From contig NZ_FNVV01000012.1 of NCBI RefSeq assembly GCF_900108345.1, forward strand, positions 186,001 through 250,000: 64,000 nt of DNA, given 5' to 3'. Below, one piece after another: positions 45,602 through 54,111 of this stretch (its first letter is position 1; every line of letters begins with the position of its first letter). The stretch comes from Bacteroides ndongoniae (lineage in GTDB: Bacteria > Bacteroidota > Bacteroidia > Bacteroidales > Bacteroidaceae). A program made the position numbers and the translations under genes. A model generated the notes under the pieces. That model saw only the letters and a program-made list of their open reading frames with translations, ran no database searches and had not been told where the DNA came from.

Positions 45602-48600
45602 TTAATAGTTGAAAGCCTTGGATTTTACGTAAACCTTGAAGTCTTTGATTCCACCCGGTACCTCGCTTTCCATTCTGGGTAGATATTGTATGCCGGTCAG
45701 GGTGCGGGTGCTACCCAAGTCAATCACGACAGAATGCGGGTATGGAGTGTCTTTTGTTGTGCTCCAATAGGTTGATTCCTGGAGGTCGAAGATTTTGTCC
45801 GCAGAACAGTTGACGTGGGATACGTCTTCGCTGTCGGCATAATTGACAATCCAGGGTTCGCGTGACAGACGTTCCCCATTCTCATCCAGCAGATACATTT
45901 CGGCAATGCAAGCCAGGTCTTTTCCATCTTGTGCACTCAAGGCTTCCAGGCAGACATAACGTCCGGTGACGGGTTGGTCGAATTTGCGTTCCTGCCAACC
46001 GTTGCCGGGATTGAAGCTGCCGGAGAGGACGGGCTGCTCACCGGACAAGTCGAGATTTTCACCCTCATTGCGGTGCGTCAGCGGTTTGGTGACGAGCAAC
46101 TGGTCCAGTAATGGCTCGCTCAGTCCTTCGGACTTAACTTCTTTGGGACCGATGATGTCGAAGACAATCACTTCATTCTCACCTTTCTTCAACCAGCATC
46201 CCGGGATGTAGAGGGTCTGTTGCGGGCCGATTTCCCAAATGCGTCCCATGGCGTGCCCGTTGACGTAGACAAGTCCCTTGCCCCAAGTTTCGAAGTTTAG
46301 GAATGTGTCGCTGGGCTTGTTCACCTTAAAGGTGGCACGGTAGCAACCCGGAATGCGTTGTCCTAACTCATCTTTCAGTGAGCCGATGGGCTGGAACTTC
46401 ATGTTCTTATAGAAATCGTATGTATCTTCGAGATTATAGACTTCCCAATCCTTCAGGTTGCAGGTGAAAGGACGGCCGTCGATGTCTACGGTAAGTTCTA
46501 CGCTTTGGGTGATACCCTTGAAGTCCTTGATGGCACGTCCAAAGTTGATGCGGCCCATGGCTTCTACCAGAATGTCGAGGCGTGCACCTTTGGGGCAGGC
46601 GGGGAATTCCAGTTGCTTTTCACCGTTGCGGCGGTCCAGTTTGCCGATGTATTTGCCATCCAGGAAAACTTGGGCATAATCGTGCGCATCGTTCACAGTG
46701 AGCAGGGACGGGGTTTTCATCTCGGGCAGTGTGGTGCGGTAGAGAATACTTCCGAATCCCTGGTTATATTCCTCCATGGTACGGATATTGCGGTCTTTCT
46801 TGGCAGCAGGAAGATTGTCGAACAAAGGAGCCATCTCTGTAAATTGGAAAGACGGAATACGGATGGGCTTGATTAAAGCGGGAACTTTAGCCTGCTTCTC
46901 GCCGTTCATGTATTTGGACAATGCTTTTCGCAATTCCCTGTATTTGGGAGTGGTCTGTCCCGATTCGCTGATGGGGGCGTCGTAGTCGTAAGAGGTTACG
47001 TCAGGGGCGAATCCGGGTGAGTTGGCTCCTGCCCAGTGTCCCCAGTTGGTCCCTCCGTGGGTCATGTAGAGGCTGAAGGAGATGCCTTTGGACAACATCT
47101 CGTCAATGCCGGCAATCATGTCGGCAGCCGGACGGGTTTCGTGGTTGGCTCCCCACTTGTCGAACCAGCCGCTCCAGAATTCGGAGCACATCAGCGGGCT
47201 ATCAGGACGGAGTTTCTTCAGCGGTGCAAACTGTTGGTCGATGTTGGCTCCTGTACCGAAGTTCATGGTCCATACCAGGTCGTGGAGTCCGTTCTTGGTG
47301 AAGTTGGACGCCCAGTCGCATTGGAACAGTGCTACGCCGGGGTAGTTGGCGCGTACGATGTCGCGGATTTGCGATACGTAGCCTTTGTCTTCCCCGTAGG
47401 AGCCGTATTCGTTCTCTACTTGTACCATGATGATGGGACCTCCGTTCTGTATGGTCATACCGGCTACCTGCTCGGCAACGGCTTTTTCGAAGATACCTAC
47501 ACGCTCCATAAAGTAGGGGTCGGATTCGCGCAGGCGGATATCTTTTTTCTTGAGTAACCACCAGGGCAGTCCGCCCATTTCCCATTCGGCACAGACATAC
47601 GGTCCCGGGCGCAGGATGACATACATGTCGTTCTGCTGGCATAGGCGGCAGAATTCCGCCAGGTCATTCTGTCCGGTGAAGTCGAACACTCCCGGCTGAG
47701 ACTCGTGGGAGTTCCAGAATACATAAAGGCAGATGGTGTTCATGCCCAGTGCCTTGCATAGCTTGATGCGTTGGTCCCAATAGGCTTTGGGGATACGTGG
47801 ATAGTGCAGCTCTGCGGCTTTGATGACAAACGGCTTGCCATTCAATAGGAATGTTCCTTTGCCGGCAGAGAAGTCGCCTTGTCCTTCCCATTGGGTACGC
47901 GGGTCCCAGCTGTCGCGCCAGGGTATCGCGATTGTGCCGTCCTTGCCGAATTCAAGCGGGAGCCATACGTAGCGTGAGTCCTCAAGGTTTTTCTTTTTCC
48001 AGCGGTCGAACATGGCAATGTAGGCATTTCCTTTTCCGTATACTTGCTGCACGTAAGTGCTTTGTGCATAGAAGGTCTTATCTGCATCAGGACCGGTACA
48101 CGGATTGCCGATGGTAGTCCATTGCCCCATGATGGAGTCGGCCACAGCCAGTTCGGCAACATTGGGATCCCAGCCGGTACAACCGGAAGAGAGCATATAG
48201 TACTTGCCGTTATACTTGAATACGGCGGGTGCTTCGCGGCTTTGCTTTACGAAATTGCGTGTATAGCGACCAGTGGGCTTTAGGTAGTCATCCGTTAGTT
48301 CGCTTATATATAAGGTAGCGTTGTTTTCCGACGAGTAGAACTGATATGCCTTGCCGTTATCATCAACGAACACTGTTTGGTCGCGGCTCATCGCACCGTT
48401 GGGACGGAAGCTGCCTACATAGGTGAATGTCCCGGTAGGAGAATCGCTGACCGCTACGCCGGCACATGCCTTACTGTAGTCGGCGCTTTCCACATGCGCC
48501 CACATGACGAATTTCTTTGTCTTTTCGTTGTAAATCACTTTGGGACGTTCCAACACCTTGCTGGGGTGCAGGTCGTGTTTCTCGTCATCTTTCACGGCAG

Positions 48601-48922
48601 GAAGTACAATACCCTCGAACTTCCAGTTCAGCAGGTCTTTTGAAGAGTAGCAGCTGACACCGGTTACGTCGGTGCGGTAGCATTCCCACGTAGCCCATTC
48701 GGGCAGGATGGTTCCCCCTTTTTTGTATTCGCCATACCAATAGTAGGTCCCTTCGTGGTAAAGAAGGCCGCCGCCATGGGCGTTGATGGGATTGCCGTCG
48801 GTGTCTTTCCATACTTCCCCGGGTATGATTGCGGCATTTTTCGTTTGTGCTTTTGTTTTTGCAGATGGCAGGCAGCAAAGGCAGGCCAGCAATGCAAAAC
48901 TCCAAATAATTTTCCTTTTCAT
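45602..48922 (-). CDS. Multidomain GH43-like + GH35 beta-galactosidase + discoidin-like protein
   Basis: 1,106 residues. Signal peptide (SFALLACLCCLPSAKTKAQ). Residues ~30-360: GH43-like propeller (VWKDTDGNPINAHGGGLLYHEGTYYWYGE), paralogue of the enzyme at 42460. Residues ~370-900: GH35 beta-galactosidase (KAAELHYPRIPKAYWDQR) with the acid/base Glu in VENEYGSYG (about 503-505) and the nucleophile Glu581 in MCSEFWSGWFDKWG, then jelly-roll domains. Residues ~960-1106: F5/8 type C (discoidin, CBM32-like) domain (VIDLGSTRTLTGIQYLPR). It likely trims galactose-containing side chains and backbone, in the periplasm or on the surface. Promoter -7 element at 48969-48976. Confidence 0.88.
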   Translation of the reverse strand: MKRKIIWSFALLACLCCLPSAKTKAQTKNAAIIPGEVWKDTDGNPINAHGGGLLYHEGTYYWYGEYKKGGTILPEWATWECYRTDVTGVSCYSSKDLLNWKFEGIVLPAVKDDEKHDLHPSKVLERPKVIYNEKTKKFVMWAHVESADYSKACAGVAVSDSPTGTFTYVGSFRPNGAMSRDQTVFVDDNGKAYQFYSSENNATLYISELTDDYLKPTGRYTRNFVKQSREAPAVFKYNGKYYMLSSGCTGWDPNVAELAVADSIMGQWTTIGNPCTGPDADKTFYAQSTYVQQVYGKGNAYIAMFDRWKKKNLEDSRYVWLPLEFGKDGTIAIPWRDSWDPRTQWEGQGDFSAGKGTFLLNGKPFVIKAAELHYPRIPKAYWDQRIKLCKALGMNTICLYVFWNSHESQPGVFDFTGQNDLAEFCRLCQQNDMYVILRPGPYVCAEWEMGGLPWWLLKKKDIRLRESDPYFMERVGIFEKAVAEQVAGMTIQNGGPIIMVQVENEYGSYGEDKGYVSQIRDIVRANYPGVALFQCDWASNFTKNGLHDLVWTMNFGTGANIDQQFAPLKKLRPDSPLMCSEFWSGWFDKWGANHETRPAADMIAGIDEMLSKGISFSLYMTHGGTNWGHWAGANSPGFAPDVTSYDYDAPISESGQTTPKYRELRKALSKYMNGEKQAKVPALIKPIRIPSFQFTEMAPLFDNLPAAKKDRNIRTMEEYNQGFGSILYRTTLPEMKTPSLLTVNDAHDYAQVFLDGKYIGKLDRRNGEKQLEFPACPKGARLDILVEAMGRINFGRAIKDFKGITQSVELTVDIDGRPFTCNLKDWEVYNLEDTYDFYKNMKFQPIGSLKDELGQRIPGCYRATFKVNKPSDTFLNFETWGKGLVYVNGHAMGRIWEIGPQQTLYIPGCWLKKGENEVIVFDIIGPKEVKSEGLSEPLLDQLLVTKPLTHRNEGENLDLSGEQPVLSGSFNPGNGWQERKFDQPVTGRYVCLEALSAQDGKDLACIAEMYLLDENGERLSREPWIVNYADSEDVSHVNCSADKIFDLQESTYWSTTKDTPYPHSVVIDLGSTRTLTGIQYLPRMESEVPGGIKDFKVYVKSKAFNY

Positions 48923-48968
48923 TTAAGAATTCGGTATTAGATAATTAATAAATCGTTTATGTTTTGGG

Positions 48969-48976
48969 CAAAGATA
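48969..48976 (-). promoter_or_regulatory. Likely -7 element of the GH43-GH35 gene
   Basis: TATCTTTG on the minus strand, 47 bases before the ATG, fits TAnnTTTG. The gene thus has its own promoter, separate from susC. Confidence 0.5.
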
Positions 48977-49013
48977 TGCGAAAGTTGAGAAATGGAGGGT
49001 ATGTAAATGTGTC

Positions 49014-49049
49014 AAAAAGGAGAGATTATAGCTCTAATCTCTCCTTTTT
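49014..49049. terminator. Bidirectional terminator hairpin
   Basis: AAAAAGGAGAGATTA (49014-49028) is the exact complement of TAATCTCTCCTTTTT (49035-49049); both arms end in A or T tracts. It would end the dipeptidase transcript and insulate the downstream gene. Confidence 0.8.
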
Positions 49050-49069
49050 GTGATGTTTTTCGGTCTTTT

Positions 49070-49976
49070 CTATTTGGTTTGTACTTGTTTCATCACCCGG
49101 AGGAAATTTCCACCCCATATCTTGGCGATGTCTGTTTCTGTAAATCCATGTTCCAGCAGACGGACGGTGATATTGATGAAATCATTGTCCCCATTGCATC
49201 CTTTGACCCCGCCTCCACCGTCGAAGTCCGAGCCAATGCCCACGTGGTCTATGCCTGCCACTTCAACCATGTGCAGCAGGTGTTTCATGAAGTCCGTAAG
49301 GTTGGTTTTCTTGGCATCCGGGTTCAGGAACTCGTCTACCAGGCAGGCTTGAGCCACACCGCCATGTGCGGCAAGGGCGCGTAGCTGTTCGTCGGTCAGA
49401 TTGCGGTCGTGTCTGTAGATGGCGCTTGCAGAGGAGTGGGAGACTATGACCGGTGCTTTTGAATATTTCAGTACATCCCAGAAGGTGCTTTCGGCTGCAT
49501 GGGAAAGGTCTATCATTATTCCCAGCCGGTTCATTTCTTTCACCACTTTTCTACCGTAAGGACTTAAGCCGTTCCAACGGGCAGTCGTGTCCGAAGAACT
49601 GTCGCAGATGTCATTGTTGCGGGTGTGGCAAAGGGTGATGTAGGTAACGCCTGCATCATGGAAACGGGTGATATTCTTCAAATCCTTGCCGATGCCGTAT
49701 CCGTTTTCGATGCCAATATAAAAGGCTTTCTTTCCTTCGGTCTTGAGCCTGGACAAATCATCGGGCGTGCGGGCTATGGCACATTGCTCCCCGTTCATCT
49801 CCACTTGTCGGTAGATGTGGCGTATCAACTCATCCACTCGGTCAATGGCTTTCAGACTGTTCTCTTCATCGCACGGGCCTTGGCGCACCCAGCATGCCAG
49901 GTATTGTCCATCCAATTTTCCTTCTCGCATCTTGGGCAGGCAAACCTGCGTTTTTTCGCGCGTACCTATATTATAG
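49070..49976 (-). pseudogene. M19 membrane dipeptidase, 5' end removed by the insertion sequence
   Basis: The remaining ~301 codons are a renal-dipeptidase-family (M19) zinc enzyme: NIGTREKTQVCLPKMREGKLDGQYLACW, FYIGIENGYGIGKDL, ITLCHTRNNDICDSS, GIMIDLSHAAESTFWDVL, VIVSHSSA, and IDHVGIGSDFDGGGGV with ligands His and Asp. The frame runs unbroken up to the first base of the right IS copy; the signal peptide and the N-terminal HxD zinc motif are missing. A product starting at the internal ATG (49930) would lack them too, so the enzyme should be inactive. The lost part is not in the window. Confidence 0.88.
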
Positions 49977-50147
49977 CCTCAAATCCGCAACCGCCCTCAT
50001 AAGATGACACAGAGGTCAAAAAGGTAGCGACACTGTGGCAAAAGAGGGTGCAACGCAGCAAAAATCGCCACAAAGACGCATTAAATCCCCTTACCCCACC
50101 ATGCGACTTGAGGCAATACGCAAAATCACGACCATAAGTTGTCGGTG

Positions 50148-51434
50148 TCATCCAAAGTCATTCTGGAACACATCAGCATAAGCGTTGTTGCATGAATAGA
50201 TATTCAGCACATACTGCCTTGATGTCCTGACCCATTTGGCTGGCACAGAGATGAACTTGAAGACAAACGCCTTGATGCGGCTTGTTGCTTTGAGTCCGAA
50301 CCTCTTCACGTCAAGCCTCGCCATGATGAATTTATAGAAGTTGCGTATGAGTGCCGTAAGCAGAAGAAACACCGTGTTTTCTCCCATGAAGGATTTTGGA
50401 AGCCTGTTCCAGCCGAATCCGTTATTCATGTCATCGAAGATGCGTTCCTTCCCTCCACGGAGGTTATAGAATTCGACAATCTCTTTCTCGGAAGACTCGT
50501 AGTCATTTGTAAGGATGCAGCGGTAGGTGTATTCTCCTTCCCACAGGTCGAGTTCGCCGTCTATCCGCTTCTGTCTTTGAATCACAAGACGGTATGCCTT
50601 CCCTTTCCATTTCTCGATGAGAATGGAGGCCAGCTCAAACTCAATGCCGCCCAATTCCACTTTCTTCCAACCTCTGAGGGCAAAGATGTCATTGTAGAGC
50701 GAACTGCATCGGTTGGCACGGATATAGAAGGTCTTGCAGTGTTTAGCAATCTCTTCCACTATCTCTTCAGAACACGAGCCGCAATCAGCTCTGAAACGGT
50801 TGATCATAAGCTTGTTCTTTTCAAACCTTTCAAAGAACCTCTTCAGCGTGTCCTTCTGGTGGAAACGGACATTTGTGTTGCCGTCGCTGTTCTCAATGCC
50901 GACAATCAAGTCGCCAATAACCGCCACGCCAGGACGGTATCCGAGAAACTTCTTGTATGTGGGTTTCGCATCAAACTTCTCAGCCTCTATGAACTGGTGG
51001 TCGAAGTCAACGTCATACCCCTCGCCATCTTTCAGCTGCCCTGTGGACAATAGGCAATTGAGGAGCAGTGTATTCAGCATGTCTGCCGTGTTTAAGTCGT
51101 AGGTCTTGCCAGTGTCGGATGTGTAGGAAATGTTATCCTGGGTCAGTTCCTTTATGGCTCTGAGAATCGTGTCGGCACTGCATGTGCGAAGTGTCGGATG
51201 AAGCGAGAGGTGATACATCAGATGAGTGGTGACATCCTCTATGCATGAGCCGCCACAGAAATAAACGCTCATAAGCGAACGGATGATTTCGCTGTATTGA
51301 TAACCATACAGCCTACATCTCATACCGAGGGTTGAGTCGATTACAGATGAGAGATTGGAGTCAAATTGCTCCATTATTGAAAAAATTCCTCCAAAAGGAG
51401 AGAGTTTCTCAGATTTTATTGCTACCTTTGCCAT
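50148..51434 (-). CDS. IS1380-family transposase (right copy)
   Basis: 428 residues identical in sequence to the transposase at 35431-36717, with the same DDE regions and YNLRGGKERI signature. In this copy the short frame after the transposase stop (start 50151) ends after 61 codons in the dipeptidase, unlike the left copy where it stays open into the host gene. Confidence 0.93.
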   Translation of the reverse strand: MAKVAIKSEKLSPFGGIFSIMEQFDSNLSSVIDSTLGMRCRLYGYQYSEIIRSLMSVYFCGGSCIEDVTTHLMYHLSLHPTLRTCSADTILRAIKELTQDNISYTSDTGKTYDLNTADMLNTLLLNCLLSTGQLKDGEGYDVDFDHQFIEAEKFDAKPTYKKFLGYRPGVAVIGDLIVGIENSDGNTNVRFHQKDTLKRFFERFEKNKLMINRFRADCGSCSEEIVEEIAKHCKTFYIRANRCSSLYNDIFALRGWKKVELGGIEFELASILIEKWKGKAYRLVIQRQKRIDGELDLWEGEYTYRCILTNDYESSEKEIVEFYNLRGGKERIFDDMNNGFGWNRLPKSFMGENTVFLLLTALIRNFYKFIMARLDVKRFGLKATSRIKAFVFKFISVPAKWVRTSRQYVLNIYSCNNAYADVFQNDFG

Positions 51435-51503
51435 GTCTGTCGGGTTTGATACATATTTTGATTTGCAACACTAAGATAGGTGAAAAATCTGACATGGCAA
51501 AAT

Positions 51504-51528
51504 CCTGAGCAACTTTTTGTTGCTCAGG
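51504..51528. terminator. Perfect 10-bp hairpin upstream of the transposase gene (right copy)
   Basis: Same CCTGAGCAAC / GTTGCTCAGG stem as in the left copy, here facing the 5' half of the interrupted regulator gene, whose transcript would run into it. Confidence 0.6.
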
Positions 51529-51570
51529 TACTTATAAAATAAGTTAAACTAAAATGCTGCGGAATTTAGG

Positions 51571-51575
51571 ATAAT
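51571..51575. repeat. Right target-site duplication (ATAAT)
   Basis: ATAAT directly after the last base of the right IS copy, matching 35255-35259. The bases at 51574-51578 repeat it (ATAATAAT), so an offset of three is formally possible, but the frame analysis supports this register. Confidence 0.85.
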
Positions 51576-52191
51576 AATGAAGTGCACTGTCCACTTGATC
51601 CAAGGTTCTATAAGTCCGACCAATATTACGAATAGCATAAACCATTCCTGCGCTGTCCCCCTCCAACAAGTTGTATTGATAACACTTCCGGAAAACAGGT
51701 AAAGCCTTGTCGTAAACATCCTGGTACAGGTACAAGGTTCCTATCTGACTGTAAATCCGGCTCAGCAAGTCATAATCCTTCCCATCTGCCGTTTCACTGG
51801 CTCGGATAAAGTAGTTGAGTGCCTGAGGAGCATCACCCAAGTCGGAATACACCCGCCCGGCATAATAATAAGTTTCGGGCAGGTGTTTCTTGTCGTTCTG
51901 ACGCTCGTAGTAGCGAAGCACGCTCCGGATAAGCGAGTCGGAGGTGTGACGAATGTAAGCCTTGTCGCGTGCCTTCACAGTCAGCAGGTCGTAGTACATA
52001 CGGACGGAACGAGGCTGAAGGAAGATGCTGTCGCGCAACGAATCGAGCAACGCCATTGCGCTGTCGGGATGGGTGTTAGCCAGCAAGGCCACCCGCTGCA
52101 AGGCAGGCAAACCATCGTTCCGCTTGCCACACGAGACGATGGCAAGCAGCAGGAGAGGGAAGAAAAGCAACAGTGTGCGAAGTGTACGCAT
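51571..52191 (-). pseudogene. 5' part of a TPR/HTH regulator gene, cut by a composite transposon
   Basis: 207 intact codons of the interrupted protein: a lipoprotein-like signal (MRTLRTLLLFFPLLLLAIVSCGKRN) and about four TPR units (ALLANTHPDSAMALLDSL, HLPETYYYAGRVYSDLGDAPQALNYFIRA, LSRIYSQIGTLYLYQDVYDKAL, VYAIRNIGRTYRTLDQVDSALHYY). The frame then enters the insertion sequence and stops after about eight residues. The remainder is at 34136-35254. The intact 579-residue protein would be a membrane-anchored periplasmic TPR sensor with a cytoplasmic HTH, a common Bacteroides type without a defined ligand. Confidence 0.92.
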
Positions 52192-52233
52192 GTAAAAACA
52201 GATTTCAGATTTTTAAGTTTCCGGTTTCACAGC

Positions 52234-52932
52234 TTACTTCTCCAACAGCTTCCTCAACTCGGCCACACCTTCCGAAGCCCCCTTACGGATGACATGAACC
52301 GGCCTTGAGCTGTGCGTGTCCACCGGCTTGGGGTCGATGAGGTAGACTTCCGCCTCGCGGGGCACATAGTGCAGCAGACCGGCTGCCGGATAAACGTTCA
52401 GCGAAGTGCCTATGATGACGAAGATGTCTGCCTGCTGCACGTATTCGATGGCGGTTTCAATCTCGGGCACCGCCTCGCCGAACCACACGATGAAGGGACG
52501 CAACTGGCTGCCGTCGCCCGCCTTGTCGCCCAAGTGCACCTCGTATTCGGAAGGCTTCAGTTCCCTGATGAAGTGCGGATTGTAGGGGTCGCGACTGGAG
52601 CAGACCTTGGTCAGCTCGCCGTGCAAGTGGATAATGTGCGTGCTGCCTGCGCGTTCGTGCAGGTTATCAATGTTCTGCGTCACTACGGTGACGTTGAAGT
52701 CTTTCTCCAAAGCCGCCACTCCCCGATGTCCCTCGTTGGGCTCCACTTCGAGCAACTGACGGCGGCGCTCGTTGTAGAAGTTGATGACCAGTTCGGGGTT
52801 GCGCGCATAGCCTTCGGGCGTGGCCACCTGCTCCACCGGATAACGGTCCCACAACCCGCCCGCATCGCGGAACGTACTGATACCACTCTCGGCACTCATG
52901 CCTGCACCCGACAAAACAACCAGATTCTTCAT
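52234..52932 (-). CDS. Sir2-family NAD-dependent protein deacylase (CobB-like)
   Basis: 232 residues from the ATG at 52932; in-frame codons upstream lie close to the -7 element (TATTTTTG, 52975-52982). Motifs: VVLSGAGMSAESGISTFRD (NAD binding), TQNIDNLHERAG, catalytic His in HLHGEL, and GTSLNVYPAAGL. The FYNERRRQL segment keeps the Tyr and Arg of class III sirtuins (SIRT5, CobB), which favour succinyl- and other acyl-lysines. The usual zinc-binding cysteines are missing: only one Cys (KVCSSRDPY) is present. It is upstream of the interrupted regulator gene, 42 bases away, and may once have been co-transcribed with it. Confidence 0.9.
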   Translation of the reverse strand: MKNLVVLSGAGMSAESGISTFRDAGGLWDRYPVEQVATPEGYARNPELVINFYNERRRQLLEVEPNEGHRGVAALEKDFNVTVVTQNIDNLHERAGSTHIIHLHGELTKVCSSRDPYNPHFIRELKPSEYEVHLGDKAGDGSQLRPFIVWFGEAVPEIETAIEYVQQADIFVIIGTSLNVYPAAGLLHYVPREAEVYLIDPKPVDTHSSRPVHVIRKGASEGVAELRKLLEK

Positions 52933-52974
52933 AACTTGTTCCTTTCTCTTTATAATTTGACTGATTCGTACGGA

Positions 52975-52982
52975 CAAAAATA
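52975..52982 (-). promoter_or_regulatory. Likely -7 element of the sirtuin gene
   Basis: TATTTTTG on the minus strand, 43 bases before the ATG, fits TAnnTTTG. Confidence 0.5.
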
Positions 52983-53068
52983 AACGTTCTCGGGCAAAAA
53001 AACTATCTTTTCTCCGGTTTTCGCACTTCTTTCGGGCCTATTCGGAAAAGAATACCGCAAAAAGTATT

Positions 53069-53076
53069 TATATTTG
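53069..53076 (+). promoter_or_regulatory. Likely -7 element of the DUF262/AAA operon
   Basis: TATATTTG fits TAnnTTTG. Transcription should start near 53083, so the in-frame ATG at 53074 cannot be the start of translation; the ATG at 53116 is used. Confidence 0.6.
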
Positions 53077-53115
53077 CATCAGGCAAATCAAAAAAGGCCG
53101 CAACAGAAAGTAAGT

Positions 53116-54111
53116 ATGTTTTCAGACAGTTACAAAGCCACACTCAGCCATTTCCGCAACCAGTTCTTCGCATCGGAAGAACTCATCAACTTGTGGCACG
53201 GCAAGTTGCAACCGCTCCCATTCCACCGACGGAGAACAGTAAGCGACTGGCAGCCGCAACAGCAATCGCGCTTCATCGAAAGTCTGATTGTAGGACAACC
53301 GCAACCAGCTCTCTTCTTCGACGGCAGCCAGACAGAATGGTACATCGTTGACGGGCGGAAACGCCTGACGGCTCTGTCTGACTTCGTCCAAGGACGGTTT
53401 GCCCTGCAGTCGCTCTACTTTCTGGGCGACATGTACGAAAACCAGCAATTCGACCAGCTTCCTCTGCTGGTAAGGCGTAAAATTCTGAACTTCAGGTTCG
53501 AAGTCAACCTGCTGAACCCCAATACACCCGACCTGGTACGCTACGGTGTGTACACCGGCCTGCTTGCCAAAGGGAATAGCGATGTCAGCAATCCGTGTCG
53601 GAACTTCCTCTTCCCCGAGGGATTTAAAACGCTGAAAAGACTTTGCCAGGAAACAAATCCGAGAAGAAGCGGTCTCCTCAGAAGCGGATTCGATGTGTAT
53701 TCGCCGGAGGGAGTGACCGGGCGGCTGCTTGTCTTCCACCTTTATAGGTTGAACATGCTCCGCAGCCAATACGAAGCTCTGAAAACCCCCGTCGAAGTAC
53801 TGGTAAACGAACTGCTCACACAGCCCGATCTGGAAAGCCTTGTACAGGAAAGCCGTTTTGCGGAAACCGCCCGGAGGACTTTCGAACAAATAGACCGGAT
53901 CAGACTGACAACCCGGAAACAGGCAGAAAAACAGGAAGCTATGCTGGCACTGCTTTCCACCCAACCCCAAGAACAGCCTCCCCGCAACTGGGAGGAATGG
54001 GCAACAGAAGCCTGGAAAGAAATACCTGCCATCCCTCCCTACACGGGACAACTGCTGGAAAACTATCTGAAACGGTACCTTTATCTGAAACAACAACTGG
54101 AAACGAAATAA
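53116..54111 (+). CDS. DUF262 (ParB/Srx-like NTPase/nuclease) family protein
   Basis: 331 residues. The N-terminal half has the DUF262 pattern: LWHGKLQPLPFHRRRTVSDWQPQQQSRFIESLIVGQPQPALFF followed by YIVDGRKRLTALSDFVQGRF, equivalent to the (I/V)DGxQRxTx4 catalytic loop of ParB-superfamily NTPases. The C-terminal half is helical and not the DUF1524 HNH domain found in GmrSD. DUF262 proteins cut or bind nucleic acid in several defence systems. The stop overlaps the next start (TAATG), so the two are translated together. Confidence 0.78.
   Translation: MFSDSYKATLSHFRNQFFASEELINLWHGKLQPLPFHRRRTVSDWQPQQQSRFIESLIVGQPQPALFFDGSQTEWYIVDGRKRLTALSDFVQGRFALQSLYFLGDMYENQQFDQLPLLVRRKILNFRFEVNLLNPNTPDLVRYGVYTGLLAKGNSDVSNPCRNFLFPEGFKTLKRLCQETNPRRSGLLRSGFDVYSPEGVTGRLLVFHLYRLNMLRSQYEALKTPVEVLVNELLTQPDLESLVQESRFAETARRTFEQIDRIRLTTRKQAEKQEAMLALLSTQPQEQPPRNWEEWATEAWKEIPAIPPYTGQLLENYLKRYLYLKQQLETK

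Larger units (their letters stand above)
35260..51570. mobile_element. Composite-transposon-like unit of 16.3 kb carrying a polysaccharide utilization locus
   Basis: Two directly repeated IS1380-family copies (35260-36853 and 49977-51570) flank 13.1 kb of cargo. The whole is bounded by ATAAT duplications and sits inside one regulator gene. Joining 51576 onward to 35259 and below on the minus strand, with a single ATAAT, gives codons for LHYYKEADSLAI in one frame. Two origins give the same structure: transposition as one unit, or recombination of a circular cargo-plus-IS molecule into an insertion sequence already present. Confidence 0.88.
49977..51570 (-). mobile_element. IS1380-family insertion sequence, right copy (1,594 bp)
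   Basis: Same ends, length and orientation as the left copy, and no difference was found by eye. Its left neighbour is the broken dipeptidase, its right neighbour the regulator fragment preceded by ATAAT. Confidence 0.92.

Noticed and set aside
49966-50151. Small gene after the right transposase
   Set aside because: The 61-codon frame is the IS end plus a few bases of dipeptidase DNA and has no domain; only its left-copy extension into the regulator is of interest.
51574-51578. Alternative 3-base shifted target duplication
   Set aside because: The ATAATAAT run allows another register, but only ATAAT at 51571-51575 abuts the IS end and restores the reading frame.
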